This document shows positions 1 to 8,224 of a DNA stretch of 64,000 nt, piece by piece. Positions within the stretch are counted from its first letter, which is position 1, and every line of letters starts with the position of its first letter. The stretch is from Butyrivibrio sp. (lineage in GTDB: Bacteria > Bacillota > Clostridia > Lachnospirales > Lachnospiraceae). A model generated the notes under the pieces. That model saw only the letters and a list, made by a program, of their open reading frames with translations, searched no databases and was not told where the DNA came from. The DNA lies in contig JAEEXE010000007.1 of assembly GCA_016291375.1 (NCBI GenBank), positions 39,546 to 103,545 of the forward strand, written 5' to 3'. A program made the translations under genes and the position numbers.

Positions 1-76
1 AGCTTATGAACTCATGTACAAGCTCATGGATGCAGATAAAGTTAATATAGTAAAAGAAGGAATGGGATTCTGCTGA
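1..76 (+). CDS. 3' end of an unidentified protein (partial)
   Basis: Only the last 24 codons are in the window. The second forward frame is open from base 2 and stops with TGA at 74-76, giving a C-terminus ending in GMGFC. The other two forward frames close early, and a clear Rho-independent terminator follows 17 bases after the stop, so this is very probably the true end of a plus-strand gene. The residues are too few to name a family. Confidence 0.55.
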   Translation, partial: AYELMYKLMDADKVNIVKEGMGFC

Positions 77-92
77 TAGCAGGCCATTATTC

Positions 93-127
93 AAAAAGGA
101 TCAGTTCTTTTGAGCTGATCCTTTTTC
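93..127 (+). terminator. Rho-independent terminator
   Basis: The hairpin AAGGATCAGTTC / GAGCTGATCCTT has a TTTT loop and is followed by a T run. It sits just after the partial plus-strand gene. The A run on its left side means it can also stop minus-strand transcripts, such as those of the methyltransferase at 189-956. Confidence 0.85.
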
Positions 128-188
128 TTATTTATGCTTTTTCACTTCATTTATACTTTTACTGCGGCAATCATATATATTTGATATT

Positions 189-956
189 TTATTTTTGCGC
201 AACAACAAGATAGCGATGAATAGTCCCCTCTACCACACCGTTGTCATCAATTTCTTTTTGCATTTTTAAAAGACCATCAAAACATCTATCCACAGAAAAT
301 CCCGAAAATTCCCATTCTATAATGTGCGCAAACCATACAAATGCACCTACATCATAGAAACGAATAGGCCTAAAGGCTTCCTCAGCTCTAAGGATTTTAA
401 ATCCCGCATCTTCAAACTTCTTTTGCTGAATTGATAATTCCAGCTCCGGAAAAGGCTTAGGCACGTCCGGAAGTACCATTTTTACAAGATCTCTGTCATT
501 CTCCGCGCCGACCTGTTCTGTTATAAACAATCCTCCGGATCGAAGCAGTCTATAGCTTTCCGCAGGGTCAAAGCTCCCATGTCTGTTTATTATCATGTCA
601 AATGATTCGTCTGCAAAAGGAACTTTTGAAGCATCGTCACAAGCCTTGAAATCAATACCGAGTGGCAACAGCTCTTTCTTGCACAGCTCAATATTTGGAG
701 GATACCCTTCAGTAGCCGCCGTATTACTATAAGGATGTCCAAGTGATAACAGAAACTCGCCACCGCCTGTATCAAAATCCAATAGCTTCATACTGTCTAC
801 GCGCTTTTCATCAATAACCTTCCTGTAATCCCAAGGAAGATCATCCTCCTCTTCGTATCGACTATTGATATGAGAAAAATCCCAACCATGTATATGAGCT
901 ATCTTCTCTTCCGCTTCCCACTCTTTTCTAAGCTCATTTATTCTGTCTGTATTCAT
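189..956 (-). CDS. class I SAM-dependent methyltransferase
   Basis: This 255-residue cytoplasmic protein has the Rossmann-fold features of class I methyltransferases. Motif I is LLDFDTGGGEF (about residues 58-68), an acidic/TEGY segment follows at the end of beta 2, DDASKVPF resembles motif II, and an FDMIINRHGSF strand resembles motif IV. The first Gly of the usual GxGxG loop is replaced (D-T-G-G-G), which is common in small-molecule methyltransferases. The substrate cannot be told from sequence. It lies 29 bases downstream of the GNAT gene on the same strand and may be cotranscribed with it. Confidence 0.8.
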   Translation of the reverse strand: MNTDRINELRKEWEAEEKIAHIHGWDFSHINSRYEEEDDLPWDYRKVIDEKRVDSMKLLDFDTGGGEFLLSLGHPYSNTAATEGYPPNIELCKKELLPLGIDFKACDDASKVPFADESFDMIINRHGSFDPAESYRLLRSGGLFITEQVGAENDRDLVKMVLPDVPKPFPELELSIQQKKFEDAGFKILRAEEAFRPIRFYDVGAFVWFAHIIEWEFSGFSVDRCFDGLLKMQKEIDDNGVVEGTIHRYLVVAQK

Positions 957-985
957 ATCTGCATTCCTTCTACAAGCTTATTTTT

Positions 986-1441
986 TTAGCATTCTTTATA
1001 ATATCTTGGCCCTTCTTCTCCAATGATACCAGAAGGAATAAAACCACATTTTTCAAGAACTCTTTGTGACTTCTTGTTATCAGGATCTGTCTCCGCATCA
1101 ACACGGCAAACTCCGGGTTGTTCCAAAGCCCAGGCAGCTGCGGCTTCTACTGCTTCAGTCGCATACCCATTCCCCTGGTAATCTTCTGTAATTCCATACC
1201 CAACTTCAACGGAGCCATCTTTCTCAAGCCCTTTGAAACACAAATCACCGATATGCGTTCCATCTTTTAACTCAATCATCCATGTTGCATACCAGTTCCA
1301 ATCTTCCGGATGATCAAGGCATTCCTGCAGCATTTCTCCATATGCTTTAATTAGTTCTTTATCTGTCTGCTTTGCAAGCATACTCCGCATCTCATCCTCC
1401 GATGCGGTATGTATCACTAAGCGCTTTGTTTCTATAGTCAT
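986..1441 (-). CDS. GNAT-family N-acetyltransferase (RimJ/RimL type)
   Basis: The protein has 151 residues from the chosen start. It opens with the typical IETKRLVI strand, and later shows VGYGITEDYQGNGYATEAVEAAAAWA, the acetyl-CoA pyrophosphate loop of GNAT motif A (Q/R-x-x-G-x-G/A). It ends with NKKSQRVLEKCGF, the motif B helix. I chose the ATG at 1441 because GAAGG lies 10 bases in front of it; an upstream ATG at 1471 has no good ribosome binding site. Relatives acetylate protein N-termini or small amines; the substrate here is unknown. Confidence 0.85.
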   Translation of the reverse strand: MTIETKRLVIHTASEDEMRSMLAKQTDKELIKAYGEMLQECLDHPEDWNWYATWMIELKDGTHIGDLCFKGLEKDGSVEVGYGITEDYQGNGYATEAVEAAAAWALEQPGVCRVDAETDPDNKKSQRVLEKCGFIPSGIIGEEGPRYYKEC

Positions 1442-1561
1442 TTCATTATTACCTTCAATGTTATTTTTCATTTTTACCAGCGTTTATATTGTAATTTATT
1501 ACAATTTTTCTATCCAGTCAAAATTGATAGTGAACGCTCAGTATTTTATTTATGTAATATA

Positions 1562-1589
1562 AAAAAGAGACGGCAAAGTCTCCTTTTTC
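1562..1589 (-). terminator. Rho-independent terminator, usable in both directions
   Basis: The stem GGAGAC / GTCTC flanked by A and T runs forms a small terminator about 120 bases upstream of the GNAT gene. On the minus strand it would end any transcript that passes through the 55-bp tandem repeats. Confidence 0.6.
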
Positions 1590-1696
1590 GTGAATATATG
1601 TCGTTAAGTTGAACGATGTTCACATTTGTGACCATCGTATTTGTGAAATGCAGGATTTTTTAGCACTCTATGACCCTTAAAACACTATTATATCTG

Positions 1697-1999
1697 CCTA
1701 TAAATGGCAAAATGCAGATTGTAGGCAGGTAAAAATGGCGGTCTCAACCTACCTATAAATGCCAAAATTCGGAATATAGGCAGGTAAAAATGGCGGTCCC
1801 AGCCTACCTATAAATGCCAAAATTCGGAATATAGGCAGGTAAAAATGGCGGCCCCAGCCCACCTATAAATGCCAAAATGCAGAAAATAGGTAGAAAAAGT
1901 TGGCTGTTCCGACCTACCTATAAATGCCAAAATGCAGAAAATAGGTAGAAAAGTTAGCTGTTCCGACCCACCTATAAATGCCGAAATGCAGAAAATAGG
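1697..1999. repeat. 55-bp tandem repeat array, about 5.5 copies
   Basis: Units begin with CCTATAAATGCCAAAAT at 1697, 1752, 1807, 1862, 1917 and 1971, so the period is 55 (once 54). The first three full units carry TTCGGAATATAGGCAGG or a close variant, and the last ones carry TGCAGAAAATAGGTAG, so the array contains two subtypes. Each unit holds inverted segments (CCTATA...TATAGG) that could pair. No unique spacers separate the units, so this is not a CRISPR. The long minus-strand reading frame through it is a by-product of a repeat length that is not a multiple of three. Confidence 0.9.
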
Positions 2000-2002
2000 A
2001 CT

Positions 2003-2257
2003 TTGAGCAGAGCACTTGGCGAGCACGAGCCGCAGGCGAAGTGAAAGCCTAGTGCGAGCCATGGGTGAACACTTAACGAGCTATGGAAGTAGCGAGTTTA
2101 GTGTGAATCCCTTGAGCAGAGCACTTGGCGAGCACAAGCCGCAGGCGAAGTGAGAGCCTAGTGCGAGCCATGGGTGAACACTTAACGAGCTTTTTTGAAG
2201 CGAGTTTAGTGAGAATCCCAGAACCCACGCAGCGAAGCTGCTGGGTGAGAGTCCCCT
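2003..2257. repeat. 109-bp direct repeat (2 copies) with tRNA-Leu-linked tail
   Basis: Two copies starting TTGAGCAGAGCACTTGGCGA lie at 2003 and 2112, about 90 percent alike by eye. They contain many short inverted words such as GCGAGCAC and GTGCGAGCC. The second copy runs into CCCACGCAGCGAAGCTGC, a small hairpin. A third, more diverged copy lies at 10611-10775 in inverse orientation, again just downstream of the same tRNA-Leu and its terminator. No function can be assigned; it looks like a dispersed REP-like family. Confidence 0.8.
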
Positions 2258-2270
2258 TCTGCGCAAAAAC

Positions 2271-2305
2271 AAAAAGGATTAACTCGTTTTGAGTTAATCC
2301 TTTTT
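2271..2305 (-). terminator. terminator of tRNA-Leu
   Basis: AAAGGATTAACTC and GAGTTAATCCTTT form a perfect 13-bp stem around GTTTT, with a T run on the minus strand. It starts eight bases after the 3' end of the tRNA. Confidence 0.9.
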
Positions 2306-2312
2306 ATTTTCG

Positions 2313-2397
2313 TGCGGAAGATGGGACTTGAACCCACACGACATAAACAGTCACAAGATCCTTAGTCTTGCTCGTCTGCCAATTCCGACACTTCCGC
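2313..2397 (-). tRNA. tRNA-Leu (anticodon AAG)
   Basis: The acceptor stem GCGGAAG pairs with CTTCCGC and A is the discriminator base. The anticodon stem CAAGA/TCTTG encloses the loop CTAAGGA, giving anticodon AAG. A long variable arm and GGTTCAAGTCC T-loop fit a class II leucine tRNA. The 85 bases are identical to the gene at 10474-10558 on the other strand. Confidence 0.95.
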
Positions 2398-2431
2398 AAA
2401 CCGTCGCCGTTTCTCTCGTGGCGACTTGTTT

Positions 2432-2460
2432 ATAATAGCAAAGTCTGTGCCTTTCGTCAA
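2432..2460 (-). promoter_or_regulatory. sigma-A promoter of tRNA-Leu
   Basis: On the minus strand TTGACG and TATTAT are separated by exactly 17 bases and lie 35 bases before the tRNA. A GTCGCC/GGCGAC hairpin between the promoter and the tRNA is probably removed during processing. Confidence 0.75.
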
Positions 2461-2630
2461 CAACAATTTTCAAACTTTTTTACGAAAATTTTGGATCAAC
2501 TTTTTCGTGATCATTTCCAATTGCAAAAGCGGATTTTCCACTTCGCTTTGCTCGCCAAAAACACTATTAAGCAGCCAACTCCGCAGATACTCCAAACACT
2601 AATAAATCCGCCAGTCCCAACAGGCGACCT

Positions 2631-2680
2631 AAAAAAAATAATAGATGCCCAAGGGCTCGCAGTTCCCAAGGGCATCTATT
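2631..2680 (-). terminator. terminator of the sugar ABC transporter operon
   Basis: AATAGATGCCC and GGGCATCTATT form an 11-bp stem extended by GGG/CCC, and the minus strand continues with a run of eight Ts. It lies 174 bases past the end of the last permease gene. The rest of 2461-2853 shows no gene or other structure that I can support. Confidence 0.85.
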
Positions 2681-2853
2681 CCGTAATATATGTTAGAAGG
2701 AAGATTATAGCAATATCTCACAGTCGCCGATTCGAGGCCACTAATCAATTTCGATTGATCAACAGCCGTCAATCCATGACCCTCAATTCACATACATTGG
2801 CCGCCGACCATCAAATCACAATCACGAGTCCATCTACCCTCTTCAAATTCACA

Positions 2854-3753
2854 TCACTCCTTAACACCACCAAGTGTAAGTCCGCTTACAAAGTACTGCT
2901 GCAAGAAAGGATAAATGCAGATAATAGGAAGCATTGTGATAATCGTAGCTGCCGCACGCACTGAAACAGGTGTGATGGAGCTTGTTGAGTTCTTCATTGA
3001 CTGAGCTGATGTACTCTGGCTTGTTACAGAAGCAAGGAGCTTCATAAGCTCATACTGAAGTGTAGTAAGGTTTGGTTTCATCCTGTTATAGAGATATACG
3101 TCAAACCATGAGTTCCACTGGTATACAGCAACGAAAAGAGCTACAGTAGCATAAACAGGCTTACAAAGAGGTGATATAATCCTGAGGAATATGGTTGTGT
3201 AACCTGCTCCATCAAGCTGTGCTGACTCTTCAAAGCTGTCAGGGATTCCGTTCATATATGTTCTGATAACGAGCATATTGAAGGCAGATACCATTCCGGG
3301 TATAACATATACCCAGAAAGAATTGGTAAGGTGAAGACCCTTGTACAAAAGGAAAATAGGGATCATTCCACCGTTAACATACATTGTGATAACCCAGAAC
3401 AGTGAAAGGGGTCTTGCAAAAAGAAAGTTCTTACGGCTGACAATAAATGCAAGGATCGCACATGTAATAAGTGAAAGAAGTGTTCCCACTAATGTTCTTG
3501 CTACAGAAATAAATGCAGCAACCATAAGTTTATCTCTCTGTAATACGGTTATATAGCTCTTTACACTGAATTTTCTGGGCCAAAGGTAGATTCCGCCTTT
3601 AAGAGCATCAAGTCCATCGTTAAAAGAAATAGCCAGTGTGTTTAAAACAGGATATAGCGTTACGATAACAAATACCGCCATGAATATTGTATTAAATGTA
3701 TAGAAAGCAATATCTGCGCCTGAGAGCTTTCTTTTGAAAGTCAAATTACTCAT
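2854..3753 (-). CDS. carbohydrate ABC transporter permease, LplC/YtcP type (MalG family)
   Basis: This 299-residue inner-membrane permease shows six hydrophobic segments and the conserved cytoplasmic loop EESAQLDGAGYTTIFLRIISP (about residues 180-200), the EAA motif that contacts the ATPase. The opening Lys-rich stretch followed by AFYTFNTIFMAVFVIVTLYPVL and the C-terminal YFVSGLTLGGVKE are typical of the YtcP/LplC branch. Start ATG has AAGGAGG nine bases upstream. It follows the LplB-type permease by 12 bases. No ATPase is encoded here, as is usual for these systems, which borrow a shared MsmX-like ATPase. The likely cargo is an oligosaccharide. Confidence 0.93.
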   Translation of the reverse strand: MSNLTFKRKLSGADIAFYTFNTIFMAVFVIVTLYPVLNTLAISFNDGLDALKGGIYLWPRKFSVKSYITVLQRDKLMVAAFISVARTLVGTLLSLITCAILAFIVSRKNFLFARPLSLFWVITMYVNGGMIPIFLLYKGLHLTNSFWVYVIPGMVSAFNMLVIRTYMNGIPDSFEESAQLDGAGYTTIFLRIISPLCKPVYATVALFVAVYQWNSWFDVYLYNRMKPNLTTLQYELMKLLASVTSQSTSAQSMKNSTSSITPVSVRAAATIITMLPIICIYPFLQQYFVSGLTLGGVKE

Positions 3754-3765
3754 TGTGGTTCCTCC

Positions 3766-4713
3766 TTAGAACAATCTTTCTTCGCCGTGACGTTTGGCGA
3801 TCTCATTACAGATAAGTATCAATATGATACTAACTGCACTCTTAAAAATACCTGCAGCTGTTCCAAGTGAGTAATTCATCTGGCTGATACCCCAATCAAG
3901 AACATAGATATCAATTGTTCGTGATACACGCTGTACAAGTCCGTTACCAAGGAGGTACTGAATCTCAAATCCGGCATTAAGTACATTACCTACATTCATG
4001 ATCAAAAGAATGATGATGGTTGACTTAATTCCGGGAATCGTGACATATCTGATCTTATCTAATCTTCCGGCGCCGTCGATAGCAGCTGCCTCATAGAGTG
4101 AAGGGTCAATAGCTGTGATAGCTGCCAAATATATGATTGCATTCCAACCTGTTTCCTTCCATACATTTGCAAAGGCTACTATAGGCCAGAAATAAACTTC
4201 GTGCGCAAAAAAGTTAACGGCCTGAGGAACTAAATGGAATTTCAACAAAAGCTCGTTAACAATACCTGAACCTGAAAGGGCATCGTGAAGGATACCTGTA
4301 ACAATGATCCATGATAAAAAGTGAGGCAGATAAGAAATAGTCTGAATAACCTTTTTCTTCTTTTGTCCCACGATCTCATTAAGCAAAATAGCAAATAAAA
4401 TAGCCATAATAGTTGTAGCAATAAGATTGATAACACCCATAGCGAGAGTGTTTCTTATTACTCCAAGATAATCCGGATTAGAGAAAAGATTTTTAAAAGT
4501 AGATAAACCGACCCATTTGGAATGAAGAATTCCATCTTTAGGCTTGTAATCCTGAAATCCCATGAGCCATCCAACAAGAGGTGCATAGTAAAATACAAGG
4601 CCGTATATCACAAAGAATACTGACCATGCCACAAGCACCCACTGTTTTTTCAGTTGTTTAGAAAATTCAACCTTCTTAATTTCAGAAAGCTGTTCATTTT
4701 TCTGTCGAGACAT
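3766..4713 (-). CDS. carbohydrate ABC transporter permease, LplB type (MalF family)
   Basis: This 315-residue integral membrane protein is the partner of the YtcP-type permease. It has a charged N-terminal tail, six transmembrane segments and the EAA loop YEAAAIDGAGRLDKIRYVTIPGI (about residues 208-230). The start ATG at 4713 has AAGGAG ten bases upstream. A strong hairpin between the solute-binding protein gene and this gene probably lowers permease expression relative to the binding protein. Confidence 0.93.
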   Translation of the reverse strand: MSRQKNEQLSEIKKVEFSKQLKKQWVLVAWSVFFVIYGLVFYYAPLVGWLMGFQDYKPKDGILHSKWVGLSTFKNLFSNPDYLGVIRNTLAMGVINLIATTIMAILFAILLNEIVGQKKKKVIQTISYLPHFLSWIIVTGILHDALSGSGIVNELLLKFHLVPQAVNFFAHEVYFWPIVAFANVWKETGWNAIIYLAAITAIDPSLYEAAAIDGAGRLDKIRYVTIPGIKSTIIILLIMNVGNVLNAGFEIQYLLGNGLVQRVSRTIDIYVLDWGISQMNYSLGTAAGIFKSAVSIILILICNEIAKRHGEERLF

Positions 4714-4751
4714 AAAACTACTACTCCTTCAATATTATTACTTGGCAAGAT

Positions 4752-4800
4752 TTCAAAAAGATAGCGGGCATTCTTTTTGAATACCAAGAAAGCCCGCTAT
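4752..4800 (-). terminator. intergenic hairpin, partial terminator between binding protein and permeases
   Basis: ATAGCGGGC and GCCCGCTAT pair around a 22-base loop and are followed on the minus strand by CTTTTTG. The short T run suggests incomplete termination or 3'-end protection, the usual way to make more binding protein than permease from one operon. Confidence 0.65.
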
Positions 4801-4812
4801 ATATTATTTTAA

Positions 4813-6510
4813 TTAGTTCTCGTACTTAGCTGCTTCTGCAACTCTTCTATCCAACTCTGCCTGCATCTCTGAAAGGAAGTCTTCAGGCTTGCATGCATTG
4901 TATGCATCCATGTATTCTTTCCATGCTGCATCAAAATCATCAGCCATAACAACCTTAGGAAGATACATGTGCTTACAATCATCCATGTTCTTGTTAGCAA
5001 GTCCACCGGGGGTAGCTGTTGTCATAGTCTGTGAGAATGTGTACATAGGATACCAAGGTCCGGGAGGAGGTGTTGTGCCAAGCATCTCTACGTATGTCTT
5101 AGCACCGTATGCTTCGAAGCACTTCTTGAGATCTTCAGAAAGTCCATCAAAGAACTCTGTCTCCTGCTGCTCAGGCTTCATAGCATTCTTACCATCTCTG
5201 CTGGTTCCTTCCCACTGAGGGAAATAAGCATACTCACACTTGTGAGAAGCCTTATAAGCTGTATCAGCGTCGTTATCTCTCATCTCCTGAGTCTTGGAGA
5301 ACATTCCATCCTCACCAACGTTGTAGTCAACGCCCTCAACGCCCCAGAATCTGAGGTTCATGATATCCTGGCTAAGAAGGTCATCTACGAACTGAAGAGC
5401 ACCTTCAACATCCTTACAGCTTGTTGTAATAGCAAGACCTGAACTTGTGTGAACAATTCCGCCTGAATTGTGCCACTGGTTCTTCATGCCTTCCTCGATT
5501 GTGATAGGAAGCGGAACATACTGGCAACCCTTCTTATCAAGGCCTGCTGCCTTAAGAGCATCACCTGCTGTGTATGCGAAATCCCACCACTGATCGATCA
5601 TACCAAGTACGCAACCTGTAGAAAGCTTAGCGATGTACTCATCGTATGTCTGTGTGAATGACTCTTTATCAACGATACCCTTCTTGTACTCCTCGTTGAG
5701 CTTCTTGAAGTACTTAACAGCTGTATCTGTTGTGTTATAGTCAACAATCTTCATTGTATCTGTATCTACGATAACAGAACCATCATTCGGATATCCATCA
5801 AGGAACTGAGGTGCATTCTCAAGACAGAAATATCTCCAGTCCTCACAAAGGATTGTGTAAGGAATGATAGGCGTTCCATCTTCCATTGTAGGATGCTTCT
5901 CATAGTAGCTCTCAATCAGATCAAAGTACTGATCCATTGTGTGAACTTCAGGATATCCTGCTTCCTCAAGTACTCTTGTCTGGATCCAGAAAGCCTCGTC
6001 ATTGTGTGCGCAGACTCTCTCTTCACCATAGATGTTTGAGAACTGAGGAATCCAATAAATCTTTCCGTCGCTCTGACGAAGTGAATCCCATTCCTGCTCT
6101 GTAAAGAATTCTTTGATGTTGGGATACTTGTCAAGGTAATCATCAAGAGCTACAAGCGCTCCTGCTTCATACATCTGTACAGATCCGTCTCCTGCATCTA
6201 CGAAGTCAGGATACTCACCGCCAGCGATAAGAGTTCCAACTGCCTCCTCCGCTTGCTGACCTGTAAGCCATGTCTCTGTAACCTTAACCCCTGTCTTTTC
6301 TGCAATGATCTGCTGAATCTCGTTGTCAGCATTGATCTCTGCGTGAGGAACTGCAAAGAATGCTGTAAACTCTTTTACGCTTCCGTCACCTTCAGCTGCA
6401 GATCCGTCTTCGGATGTGCCTGCGCCCCCACCGGCGTTGTTTGCACATCCTGCAAGCGCTCCACCAACCATGAGCGTTGCCAGCAACATGCTAATCACTC
6501 TCTTTTTCAT
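4813..6510 (-). CDS. extracellular solute-binding lipoprotein (LplA-like) of sugar ABC transporter
   Basis: The 565-residue protein has a lipoprotein signal peptide with lipobox LAGC, so Cys22 would be lipidated and the protein anchored outside the membrane. A Gly/Ser/acidic linker follows (about residues 25-45), then a family 1-type solute-binding fold with GGEYPDFVDAGDG near residues 100-112. The start at 6510 has AAGGAGG 10 bases upstream; an in-frame ATG at 6543 would add a non-signal extension. It heads the transport genes and follows the YesN regulator by 130 bases, in which I see no convincing promoter. The length matches LplA-type proteins, larger than MalE. Confidence 0.93.
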   Translation of the reverse strand: MKKRVISMLLATLMVGGALAGCANNAGGGAGTSEDGSAAEGDGSVKEFTAFFAVPHAEINADNEIQQIIAEKTGVKVTETWLTGQQAEEAVGTLIAGGEYPDFVDAGDGSVQMYEAGALVALDDYLDKYPNIKEFFTEQEWDSLRQSDGKIYWIPQFSNIYGEERVCAHNDEAFWIQTRVLEEAGYPEVHTMDQYFDLIESYYEKHPTMEDGTPIIPYTILCEDWRYFCLENAPQFLDGYPNDGSVIVDTDTMKIVDYNTTDTAVKYFKKLNEEYKKGIVDKESFTQTYDEYIAKLSTGCVLGMIDQWWDFAYTAGDALKAAGLDKKGCQYVPLPITIEEGMKNQWHNSGGIVHTSSGLAITTSCKDVEGALQFVDDLLSQDIMNLRFWGVEGVDYNVGEDGMFSKTQEMRDNDADTAYKASHKCEYAYFPQWEGTSRDGKNAMKPEQQETEFFDGLSEDLKKCFEAYGAKTYVEMLGTTPPPGPWYPMYTFSQTMTTATPGGLANKNMDDCKHMYLPKVVMADDFDAAWKEYMDAYNACKPEDFLSEMQAELDRRVAEAAKYEN

Positions 6511-6640
6511 AAAAAAGAATCCTCCTTGTTTTGATAGAAACATTTTATAAAAAAACGTCTTTCAAAACATGGGAGGAAATATATAAAAAGGTGGGTCAAA
6601 TTATAGAATCCCGAAAAAGTATATTTTTATAAATAAATCA

Positions 6641-8221
6641 TCAGTTTTCCTGCTTTCTGTACTTGGCAGGAGTGCAGCCTTTGGCTTCAATAAACTTATT
6701 AACAAAGTAATCAACGTCCTTGTAGCCTACTTTTTCTGCTATGATATATATCTTTTCATCAGTCTTTCTAAGAAGCATAGCTGCCTCATCAAGCCTGCGT
6801 CCGTTGAGATAATCTTTAAATGTACATCCGTGTTTTTTTCTAAAGAGCTGTCCCAGATATGCGCTGTTAACATAGTATCTCTCGCTGAGTTCTTTGAGAG
6901 TTATATTGCCGGCGTAATTCTTTTTTACCTCTTCTTCTATCTTGGCAAGAATTCCCTTGGACTCCTTCTTGCGAAGCTGCGCAAGATACTCGCCGTACTC
7001 ACAAGCCATCCTGTAAAGATGGGTCTTGGAGCCTCTCTTTATTCCCTGCTCATAGGTATTCTCGGAAATGAGCCTTAATATCTCTTCCTGGTTAACTTCG
7101 CTGTCCTGCTCCGTTGCAATGTGAATAAGCTGGAACAAAAGATAATTGATGTTGAGGTTCATTGTCTTACCGGTTATTCCGGTTTTTTTCATCTCATTGT
7201 GAAACTCATCAACCTTCTGCTTGATCTTGACCTGTTCATTAAGCTCTATTGCAGCAATAAGCTCATCAAGCTTGTTTTTGCATAGAAGAATACCGTTATC
7301 TGTAATCTGATACTCTTCCTCATAAAAATAGATATCTTTTTTCTCCCTAAATCCATGAAGGGAATGAAGCATGCTCACACTGGTAAAAGACTTTGATATA
7401 GCTTCTATACCGTTTACCGTCCTTCCAACAAGCATAACTATCGGAAGTCCGCTGACTCTTTTTAAATGCTCAAGCATCTCGGATAAAAAAGCTTCATCAG
7501 TCTTTTGATGTGCTTTGGCCAGATAACTTAAGAACAAAAAGCCTATATCATAGACATTCTCATCTCCAAAGCCATCTCGCACAAGAAGATACGCATCATC
7601 ATCAAGATACTCCGATGCAATGTCATAGAGCTTTGTGATGTAATTGTTCTTTTCCTCGCCAAAATAATCGCCGTTATCATCACTAAAATCGAGCTCAATT
7701 CCCACATAACGCATAGTTCCATTATCCGGCAAACGCTCAATAAGATACTCGATATTATCTTCGCTCTGCTTGCCTCTGAATGCCGCTCTTAAGTTATGCT
7801 CGAAATAGGCTTTAACAAGTTTCTTGTTCCTGCTGTCCTCAATCTCTTTGTCCTTGTTCTGCTCGATAACCTTCTTAAGGATCCCTTCAAGACTATCTTT
7901 TTCTACAGGCTTAAGTATGTAAGCGCTGCAGTGATATCTAAGAGCCTCCTGAGCATAGGAGAACTCAGCGTAGCCGCTCAGTATGACAAAAAATACATCG
8001 TTACCGCTCTCTCTTACTTTTTTGAGCAGTTCTATTCCATTCATCCCCGGCATCTTGATGTCAGCAATAATAAGATCGATATTCTCCTTATCAAGCACCT
8101 CTAGCGCGCTTGCGCCATCCAGAGCAGTATGTACTTCAAAGCCTTCCTCTTCCCAGTTAACAAGGACCTGCAATCCCTGAAGGATAAAAGGCTCATCATC
8201 CACCAGTAAAACTTTCAGCAT
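6641..8221 (-). CDS. response regulator, YesN/AraC type
   Basis: The 526-residue cytoplasmic regulator begins with a receiver domain (VLLVDDE at residues 4-10; phospho-acceptor Asp54 in IIADIKMP; Lys in YILKPVEK). A central linker follows, and an AraC-type double helix-turn-helix lies at about 425-526, with ITLKELSERYYVNSAYLGQLFRK and the closing GCTPAKYRK. It starts four bases after the YesM-type kinase and would activate the adjacent binding protein and permease genes when the kinase senses its sugar. The AraC domain is full length. Confidence 0.93.
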   Translation of the reverse strand: MLKVLLVDDEPFILQGLQVLVNWEEEGFEVHTALDGASALEVLDKENIDLIIADIKMPGMNGIELLKKVRESGNDVFFVILSGYAEFSYAQEALRYHCSAYILKPVEKDSLEGILKKVIEQNKDKEIEDSRNKKLVKAYFEHNLRAAFRGKQSEDNIEYLIERLPDNGTMRYVGIELDFSDDNGDYFGEEKNNYITKLYDIASEYLDDDAYLLVRDGFGDENVYDIGFLFLSYLAKAHQKTDEAFLSEMLEHLKRVSGLPIVMLVGRTVNGIEAISKSFTSVSMLHSLHGFREKKDIYFYEEEYQITDNGILLCKNKLDELIAAIELNEQVKIKQKVDEFHNEMKKTGITGKTMNLNINYLLFQLIHIATEQDSEVNQEEILRLISENTYEQGIKRGSKTHLYRMACEYGEYLAQLRKKESKGILAKIEEEVKKNYAGNITLKELSERYYVNSAYLGQLFRKKHGCTFKDYLNGRRLDEAAMLLRKTDEKIYIIAEKVGYKDVDYFVNKFIEAKGCTPAKYRKQEN

Positions 8222-8224
8222 TAT

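Noticed and set aside
1697-1999. Possible CRISPR array
   Set aside because: The period of 55 is filled by the repeat itself, there are no unique spacers and no cas genes.
1808-2062. 84-residue minus-strand reading frame
   Set aside because: It is a translation of the 55-bp tandem repeats; 55 is not a multiple of three and the frame has no ribosome binding site.
2368-2964. 198-residue plus-strand frame
   Set aside because: It begins in the tRNA-Leu, runs antisense through a terminator and into the permease gene, and shows no family features.
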